From assembly GCA_010356995.1 (NCBI GenBank), contig ML996702.1:681653-745652 (forward strand): a stretch of DNA of 64,000 bases, written 5' to 3'. The position numbers and the translations under genes were made by a program. This stretch comes from Trichodelitschia bisporula. Its lineage: Eukaryota; Ascomycota; Dothideomycetes; Phaeotrichales; Phaeotrichaceae. Below, one piece after another: positions 57,354-64,000 of this stretch. The notes below the pieces were generated by a model that had not been told where the DNA came from, made no database searches, and saw only the letters and a list, made by a program, of their open reading frames with translations. Each line of letters opens with the position of its first letter. Positions within the stretch are counted from its first letter, which is position 1.

Positions 57354-59188
57354 ATGTCGGCCCAGTCGACTCCCGCCCGCGGGAACACGCCCACGGCCCC
57401 TCCATCGCTCCGCCGCGTCGGCGACGAAGACCACGCGCCAGCAATCCCCTCACCTCTGAACCCCGCACCTCGTACCGCCTCTAAACCTGCCCTGCGCGAG
57501 CCGCGCGAGAAGAAGGACTCGCTTAAGAAGCGTGAAGCCGCCGCCGCGACGCGTAGCAGTACACCCGCCGACACGGGCTCTAGAGGGAAGAAGGGCGCGA
57601 AGGCTGCGGCCGCGGCCTCGCCGTCGCCCATGCGCTACCAGATTCCCGAGCCGCGCTTCGCAGACTACGATCCGCCCAAGGACCCAGTGTTTGCGAGCCA
57701 TGAGCCCAATCCGTTTTTTACGCCGAATGGAGTCGAGCTGCGGAAGCCGATTGACCAGTACGCTGAGCGCGCAAGTTGAGAGGATCAGGCTGACCATCTA
57801 GTGCGGAGAACAAAAAGGCCTACCGCTACACCCACGCCATCGCCGATCCCCTCTTCCGCCACAAGCAATTCTACCGCCAAACAGACTCCAAGCCGCAGGG
57901 CCCACGCATGAGCGTCGAAGACAGCGACAAGCTGACCCACTTCGACGACTCCATGACCATGATCACGAACGAGAAAGGGTGGCGCATGAGCCGCGCCAAC
58001 GTCTTCGCCCGCGAGGGCAGCTTGTACTACGAAGTCAAGGTCGTGCGTGGTATCGCGCCTGACGGGCCTGCACCCACTACGCCTGACTCCCCGCCCGAAC
58101 CGCACATCCGCATGGGCTGGGCGAGGCGCGAGGCCCCGCTTGACTCGCCTGTCGGGTTTGATGGGTATAGTTATGGGATTGCGGATATGCGCTGCGCGCC
58201 TATGCACCGCTCGCGGCCAGGCAAGTTCCTGGATAAGCAGAAGACAAAGGGCAAGCCGAAGTCCAAGGCAGCGGCGCGCCAGGAGCCTCCGCCGCCTGAG
58301 GATCACATCCGCACGGGCGACGTCATCGGCCTGCTGATTACGCTGCCGTCGCTGAGCCTGCACCGCAAGGTCGTCGAGGGGATTTATAACCCCGCCGTGG
58401 ACGTGGACGATGGGTTTACTGACCCCCCTGGTCCAGCGGCAGATATCATTCGCGACCGCATCCCGGTGCCCTACCGCTCGAACCTGTATTTCGAGCAGTT
58501 CGAGTACCAGCCTACTAAGGCGATGGAGACGTACAACGACCGCAGCCCCATTAACACCATCACTCCGCATCCCAACCACCCTGATGCCGCTCTTCGCACA
58601 CTCCCGCACTCCTCCATCCGCGTGTATAAAAATGGCATTCCGCTTGGGACGGCTTTCGAGGGGTTACTCGCTTTCCTGCCCCCTGCCTCGCTTGTTCCTG
58701 CGTCTACCGGGGCGAGGCCGGGGTTCGACGATGGCACCATCGGGTATTACCCCGCGGTCAGCATGTTCAGCGGCGGAATCGCAGAGCTCAATTTCGGGCC
58801 TGGATTCTGGTTTCCCCCGCCGGAGCTCGGCATCCGCTCCAGCCGACATCCGCAGGGCGCGCCCGTACCCGCTGATATGCCCGCCACGGGCGCGGACGCG
58901 GACGGGGATGGGGATGGCGACATCATGCTCCCCGACGCACCGACCAGCATCACGAGCCCTATGCACGGCGGACCCCCAGAGCCCAAGAGTGCGGGGGACG
59001 AGAAGAGGCGGGTACGGGGCGTGGGCGAGAGATACAGAGAACAGGTTGCTGAGGACGTGGTCTGGGATTTGGTGGATGAGGTTGATTTTTTTGCGCAGGA
59101 TGGGGGGTATGCGTATGTGCCTGAGCGGGATAGTCCCGAGGTTAAGAGGGGGACGGCGAGGGGGGTGGCGAATTTGAGGGATGAGTGA
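57354..59188 (+). CDS. BRE2: COMPASS subunit Bre2/Ash2 (SPRY domain)
   Basis: Exons 57354-57757 and 57802-59188 give 596 residues. COMPASS methylates histone H3 on Lys4; Bre2/Ash2 with Sdc1 and Swd proteins activates the Set1 enzyme. A basic, disordered N-terminus of about 95 residues leads to the SPRY fold: FDDSMTMITNEKGWRMSRANVFAREGSLYYEVKVV, HIRMGWARREAPLDSPVGFDGYSYGIADM and GDVIGLLITLPSL. The domain closes with SSIRVYKNGIPLGTAFEGL, DDGTIGYYPAVSMFSGGIAELNFGPGFWFPP. Two inserts rich in Pro, Lys or Ala are usual in fungal versions. The C-terminus (YREQVAEDVVWDLVDEVDFF) fits the Sdc1-binding helix. Intact. Confidence 0.9.
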
Positions 59189-59584
59189 GTTTTTTGGGGG
59201 AGTGATGCCTTTTTCTGAGGGATGCTGATGGTGTGCGAACTAGGAGGGCGGCGGTTGCAGGCACGGCTGAGGAGGGTAGGGCTGAGGGTGCTGGTGGAGC
59301 GAAGGGGGCTGATTGGGTTGATGGGGACACGATTGTCGTCCGCTGTCAACGGCTTCTGGAAAGCGGATTAGAATGAACGACTCGCTCGACAAGTTGTCGC
59401 CGTTCACTGGCCGCGGGTTTTCCAGCCCCTGACTACGTTCAGGGGAAGGCTATCACTAGCAGCAGCATCCTCACCATCTCACCCAATGCCCCAATTTCCA
59501 TGTCAAAAATGCATATGCTCATCACTCATCTACCAAATGAAGTCGTACCCAAAACGCCCCCATCCCATGCATCCCCCAAAATGC
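59189..59584. other. Convergent 3' region
   Basis: Lies between the stop of Bre2 (+) and the stop of the GH127-like gene (-). No gene seen. Confidence 0.4.
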
Positions 59585-61937
59585 CTAATGCCTCTCATCC
59601 TCATCACCCCCCCCATCCCCACCACTCAAATCAACAACCGGCACCTCTGCCATCCAAACCGGCATACTCCCCACCGGCACAAACCGCACCCCAAAGCTCT
59701 CCCCAAGACACTTCCTCCCCAACGGCACCGGCCCCGGCACCCCCTTCCACACATCCCATTCAATCTTACACCCCCGCCCCTCAATATAACCCGGCGGTCC
59801 CCCCGGCCCCCAAACCGGCAAACTGGGTCCTCCACCCCTCTCCTTGTAAACAAACGTGCTGGGATCAACAGCCACATTCCACGCGGACCCATTCGTGATG
59901 CTCCAATCCCTAACCAGCACCGGCTGTCCGCCCGCCGCGGCGCCTTGACTGGAGTCGCGGTGGGGGGAGACGGTGACTAGCGGTTTTATGGAGAGGGCGT
60001 ACAGGAGAGGGCCGTGGTGGAGGGCGATGGTGTTGTTGGCGCGCGGCTCAAGGGTGAGGGAGCGGGAGAGGTGGAGGGTGAAGGTTGAGGAGCCGGAGGG
60101 GAGGGTGAGGGTGTGCAGGCCGTTGGCTTCGGGGGAGACGCGCGTGAGGTCGGAGCCGGAGGTTATGCTTGCGGAGGTGGACCAGGTGGGGATGCGCAGG
60201 TGGAGGATTAGCGGGGACGAGGCGTTGACGGTGTAGGTCAGAACATCGCTGAACGGATAATCCGTAACACACTCCACACTCATCCCATCCACCTCCAACC
60301 GACTCGGCCCGAGCAGCGTATGTGCAAACCCCCCCTCCATCCGCGCCCAACTCCCCGCCAAAAACTTCGGATACCCCTGCGGATGATTAACCGTACAACA
60401 CGGATAATTCGGCTCGAGGCCATAAATATTCCCCAGCGGGTTGACATTCCAGTACGGCGTCTCGCCGGTGGGAGAATAGGCCCGCAAATCAGCGGCCCAT
60501 GCCTGGTTTGGCAGGCTTACGTACTGGTGGCCCCAGTGGTCGGGGGTCAGGGCTGCGGGCAGCGCGTTGAAGGCGGCTTTTTCGGCGCGGTCGGCGAGGG
60601 AGGGGTCGCCGAGGGCGTGGTAGAGGTAGGTTAGGCTGTAGATTGTTTCGACGGTTGTGCAGAGCTCGGAGCCGTAGTAGGGTCCTAGGCCTTGGAGGCG
60701 CTCGTCGGCGAGGATGGTACCGCTGCTGGAGCCGTGGTGCGTGAAGGTCCAGTCTACGGCGCGGCGGGCGGTGGTTAACTGGGTGGTGTTGGGGGAGAAG
60801 CGGTTTATTACGGCGCCGGTTTTGAGGCCTAGGGTTGGATTAGCGGGAGCTTCATGAGGGGAAGGGGAAAAACACACCCTGGCCGACGTTCACGCCGTGT
60901 TCGTAGGGGAAGTTGGCGCGGGTGTATTCGAGGGGGACACTATTCAGGTCCTCCTTGATATACACGCCCTCCTGGTACCACGCCGCCCAATCGATCGCGC
61001 CCTCGCGCAGCATCTCCAGATTTTCAAACAGAATCCCCTCCTGGCCCGCGGGGTCGTTCTCCAGCAGCCAGATCAGCGTAATCATCATATCCGCGACACG
61101 CACCCGGCCCCACCCATGATCCTCCTCACTCAGCGTATCCCCGCTCTTGAGCAAATACCCCGCCCCGCCATCGTGTAGCATGCTATTCATAAGCTTCACA
61201 AACCGATGCAACGGCGGGAGGACCTCCGCCCTCATGGCGGGCTCAGCCTCGCACAACTGGATACACCCCAAGAAAAACGGATATCTTGCCCAGAAATTCC
61301 TCGCCGCCCCCGTCTCCGGGCCTATCCACCCATCACTCTGCTGTCTCGCCAACGCCGCGCGTACCGCATCGCGCACTTGGCCCTTCAGTCTCTCATCGTC
61401 CAGCCCATACGCCAGTGGCACGAGCCCGTTGAACCAGTACGGAAACGCCTCGTTGAGCCCGGAGTACTCCTGGTCGCCGCCAAGCCAGGTGCTGTGCGTT
61501 ACGAAGCGGTAGAAGTCGGCTTCGTGGCCGGCGAGACCGGAGGCCATGGACTCGAGTTCGGAGCGCAGCCAGCCGAGGGGTTTGATGGTGCCGAGGGGGA
61601 GGGGGGTGTAGAGGAGGGGGGTTAGGGAGTGCTGGGGGGAGGACGGGTCTGCGGATGAGGGGACGGCGGTGAGGAGGCCTGTGAGCTGTTAGCTGTGTGC
61701 TTTGTGATAGTGGTGACGAGCCGAAGCCGAAACCGACGCAGCCTCGCCGCACCGGCCGGCTCAGCTCCAAATGATAAACTTACCCGCCAGCAAGACCCAA
61801 TACCATCGCACAAGGAAGAATGAAAGCAGCAAAGCCATGACCAAAACAATGCGCCAACGCCGGTGTCTCTCGCGCCTCTTCCTCTCCTCCCTCCACCCCG
61901 CGCCGCCGTCCCCGCCCACACCTTTAAGCAACGGCAT
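59585..61937 (-). CDS. GH127-like glycosidase (DUF1680) with an N-terminal membrane anchor
   Basis: Exons 61937-61784, 61678-60878 and 60828-59585 give 732 residues. After a short charged N-terminus (EERKRRERHRRWR) comes one hydrophobic segment IVLVMALLLSFFLVRWYWVLLAG, so the protein is probably a type II membrane protein with its enzyme outside or in the secretory lumen. The catalytic domain is an alpha/alpha barrel of the beta-L-arabinofuranosidase type: FYRFVTHSTWLGGDQEYSGLNEAFPYWFNG, LARQQSDGWIGPE and YGSELCTTVETIY, then NYPCCTVNHPQGYPKF with the paired Cys that bind zinc in this family. Beta-sandwich parts follow. Several N-x-S/T sites. Substrate could be an arabinose- or related furanoside-containing glycan. 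Intron 1 is 105 bp, long for this window. Confidence 0.82.
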
Positions 61938-62863
61938 CCGCTCATCGTCACCCCCTCCCCTCCCAACACACAAGGCCGCTCTCCCACAACATCCCCGCGC
62001 CTCCCCCATCGGGTTCCGTGCGTGATCGCACACAGCAGGCGCGGCCTCACGCATATCCGCAATCGTTCCAACGATCCCCAAAACCCACCGGGACCGGGTC
62101 GGAACACAGCAAGCACGCGGTAAGCAAAGCAGTTGAGTAGCACTTAACCTTAGCTCCCAGGAAGAAGGAACCGCTTCCCAGACGAAAATCGTCCAGCAAG
62201 CACCTTCTATACTCGCCGGTGCCACAGCAGGGGTGACAGGGCGCGTGGTTCAACGAGCGCCTCCCGCCGAAACCGCGCCAAGGGTACCCCGCATGGGCGC
62301 AGCCCGGTTGTGTGGAGAGACGGGAAGGCGCGTGCCTTGCATGGCACGGAGCCACCCTGGGGATCGTCACGAGTTGTGCAAGGGCAGGGATGCTCCAGCT
62401 CGTGTGCCGCTTTCCCCGGGTGTTCGGGAATGCGAACTGCCGGATTCAGCAACAGCAGCCAGCGAAGCGGCTCATTCGGAACGTAGCAAGCGCCGGATAC
62501 AAACCTCATCATCACTTCGGCCCCCGGGACAGGGGATCCCGATGCGGCAGTCCGTGATGTTTGCTTTCTATTTTAGCCTCTTAGCTGGAAGAAGCAGTCC
62601 CAAACTTAGGTATCCATCTTAAGCCTCCCTAGTCGCCATGCATCCCGTCCGCAGATCGTGACGCAGCGTGACAAACATCGTCAGATCGCAATCGCCCGTT
62701 CGTAAGACCACAACCGCCCAAACTCCGCCCATCGCTCCTAAATGCATCAACCACGACATGCCCTCCGTGCCACCTACCCAACCAACACCAACCGTTGCAC
62801 CGCACACCACACAGCCCCCCCCCACGCGCGCTCACCCGGCCCCCAGATCCAACCAATTCCCTC
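61938..62863. other. Intergenic, no convincing gene
   Basis: The GH127-like gene and the gene entering from the right are both on the - strand, so this is promoter of one and 3' side of the other. A frame upstream of 61937 is open to 62225 and could extend the N-terminus, but it lacks the features of coding DNA. Confidence 0.4.
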
Positions 62864-64000
62864 CTAAAAAATCTCCCCGCCCCCAATATCCCGACTATCC
62901 ATCGCAAAAATCTCCAGCGTCCGACACGCCTCCTCAAACCCCACCACGCGCACCGCCTTCCGCCCCGTCTCCCCATCAACCTCATCCCCAATCTCAAAGC
63001 AATGCGTGCCAACACCAATCCACCTCAGCCCCTCGACCTTGCCTAGCCTGACTCCGATCCCCACGGCGTGCATCTCGACCCCAATCCTGTTGAACAGGTC
63101 CCAGAACGGGCCCGACCTTACCAGCACCCGCAGCGCCTTGAGCCGCGGCGCCGCGGCCATGAGCGCGGCCGTCGGCTCGAAGCCTGGATCCTCTAAAGCG
63201 ACGCCCAGCTGCTCGAGCTGCGGGCAGCTGGCCAGCAACTGCTTGACCGCCGTGATGGAGAGCGGCCACCTATCCGGGAGCAGCAGTTTCTTGATAGTGC
63301 AGCCGTGGCGCGTGATCACAGCGGCGATGAAGTCAGACGCTGCATTCACGCAGTCCGGCACGGAGAGGGGTGCCGACGCGGGCGATACGGGGCTCGTGGC
63401 ATCGGAGGGGGCGGGCGTGGGAGGCGTGGTTTGCGCGGCGCTGACCATGTATATCTCCTCCAGGCCTGAGAAGACGGTTATGGGGGAGGAGGCACCGAAG
63501 TTGATCCGGTCGCTGCGGTAGCGCTTTAGACTCTTGACTGCCTTGAGGTGTTCGGGATCGGCGCGCCAGGTGTTGTCGACGAAGACGGTGGTTGGGTCGG
63601 AGCGGTCGATGCCGTTGATCATGGTCATGGATTCGAGTTTGGTGAGATCGACTGCGCGTTTGATGACTGAGTCTTCGCGTGCGTAGAGGTTTTTGAAGGA
63701 GATGTGCTGCAGTTGCAGTTTGACGCCTGCGGCTACGCATCGCCCGAAGTAGGAGTGTAGTGACACGCTTGTCTCCCGCTCTTCGCGGATGCGCGCGCTC
63801 CACTCTAGTCGCAGATCTTGCAGCTTTTGTGCGTGTAGGAGGAGGACTGAGACGTCGTCGGGGTAGCATAGGGGATCGATATCGATGAGGTGGAGGTAGA
63901 GCAGTGTGGGTATCGCAGGGATGACGACCGACGGGCGCGGTATGCGACTCTTGGGGAACTTCAGCGTCAGCGACGTAAGCTGGTGACTCGCGAGGCCCTG
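62864..64000 (-). CDS. Leucine-rich-repeat-like protein, partial (5' end outside the window)
   Basis: The frame is open from the window edge to the stop at 62864, about 378 residues. Repeated Leu patterns suggest LRR-like units: LTSLTLKFPKSRIP, TLLYLHLIDIDPL, LLLHAQKLQDLRLEWS, LQLQHISFKNLYA, LTKLESMTMING, FSGLEEIYMVS, LLASCPQLEQLGVAL and APRLKALRVLV. This resembles the C-terminal part of fungal F-box/LRR-type proteins, whose F-box would lie upstream beyond 64000. A Pro/Ser/Ala insert (TTPPTPAPSDATSPVSPASA) breaks the repeats. Function not determined. Confidence 0.65.
   Translation of the reverse strand, partial: QGLASHQLTSLTLKFPKSRIPRPSVVIPAIPTLLYLHLIDIDPLCYPDDVSVLLLHAQKLQDLRLEWSARIREERETSVSLHSYFGRCVAAGVKLQLQHISFKNLYAREDSVIKRAVDLTKLESMTMINGIDRSDPTTVFVDNTWRADPEHLKAVKSLKRYRSDRINFGASSPITVFSGLEEIYMVSAAQTTPPTPAPSDATSPVSPASAPLSVPDCVNAASDFIAAVITRHGCTIKKLLLPDRWPLSITAVKQLLASCPQLEQLGVALEDPGFEPTAALMAAAPRLKALRVLVRSGPFWDLFNRIGVEMHAVGIGVRLGKVEGLRWIGVGTHCFEIGDEVDGETGRKAVRVVGFEEACRTLEIFAMDSRDIGGGEIF

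Noticed and set aside
61938-62225. Upstream extension of the GH127-like protein to an ATG at 62225
   Set aside because: The added residues are Cys/Arg-rich without pattern; the ATG at 61937 gives a normal type II anchor.

Overview
This window looks like nuclear DNA of a filamentous ascomycete (Pezizomycotina). Genes are compact and split by 41-60 bp introns (a few are 80-105 bp), with GT starts, CTAAC/CTAAT branch sites and CAG/TAG ends. Coding DNA is GC-rich. The gene set is fungal: deuterolysin, a Pth11-like rhodopsin-domain protein, a secretory lipase, Fungal_N/HeLo-like proteins and a tRNA-Leu with an intron. Gene models were built by hand from splice signals, reading frame and family knowledge. 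For every model called intact, the summed exon length is divisible by three.

Layout. 2.5-4.6 kb: a zinc-ribbon protein of unknown role built on tandem exon-intron duplications. 5.6-6.8: deuterolysin protease. 8.7: tRNA-Leu(AAG). 9.8-17.2: housekeeping block (MFS exporter, dynactin p25, Arf6-type GTPase, mannose-6-phosphate isomerase, SAGA subunit SGF29). 17.4-18.2: Smr-domain protein ending in a CaaX box. 18.8-22.0: ruined accessory region, in which an HNH-nuclease-like gene is broken by a minisatellite, a 247-bp solo LTR and Ty3/gypsy debris. 23.0-24.3: decayed copy of a HeLo-like/helical-repeat gene. 25.0-32.5: inner-membrane peptidase IMP1, an MFS transporter and a rhodopsin-domain membrane protein. 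34.3-36.5: a second, better preserved copy of the HeLo-like/helical-repeat gene, also with inactivating lesions. 36.6-51.5: Hsp31/DJ-1 protein, secretory lipase, SET protein, DNA ligase IV, three consecutive mitochondrial translation genes (IF3, uL4m, mL38) and an unrecognised 493-aa protein. 51.9-56.7: a cluster of related C2H2 zinc-finger genes, partly duplicated and partly broken. 57.4-64.0: COMPASS subunit Bre2/Ash2, a membrane-anchored GH127-like glycosidase and a partial leucine-rich-repeat-like protein running off the end.

The conserved genes serve secretion and traffic, cell-wall sugar supply, chromatin marking (SGF29 reads and Bre2 helps write H3K4 methylation), end-joining repair and mitochondrial translation. 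Between them sit three fast-changing islands (18.8-24.3, 34.3-36.5, 51.9-56.7 kb) holding repeats, mobile-element debris and pseudogenes. The most novel material is the HeLo-like protein family with four tandem acidic helical modules, present at two loci, and the C2H2 cluster. I found no CRISPR array, rRNA or intact transposon.
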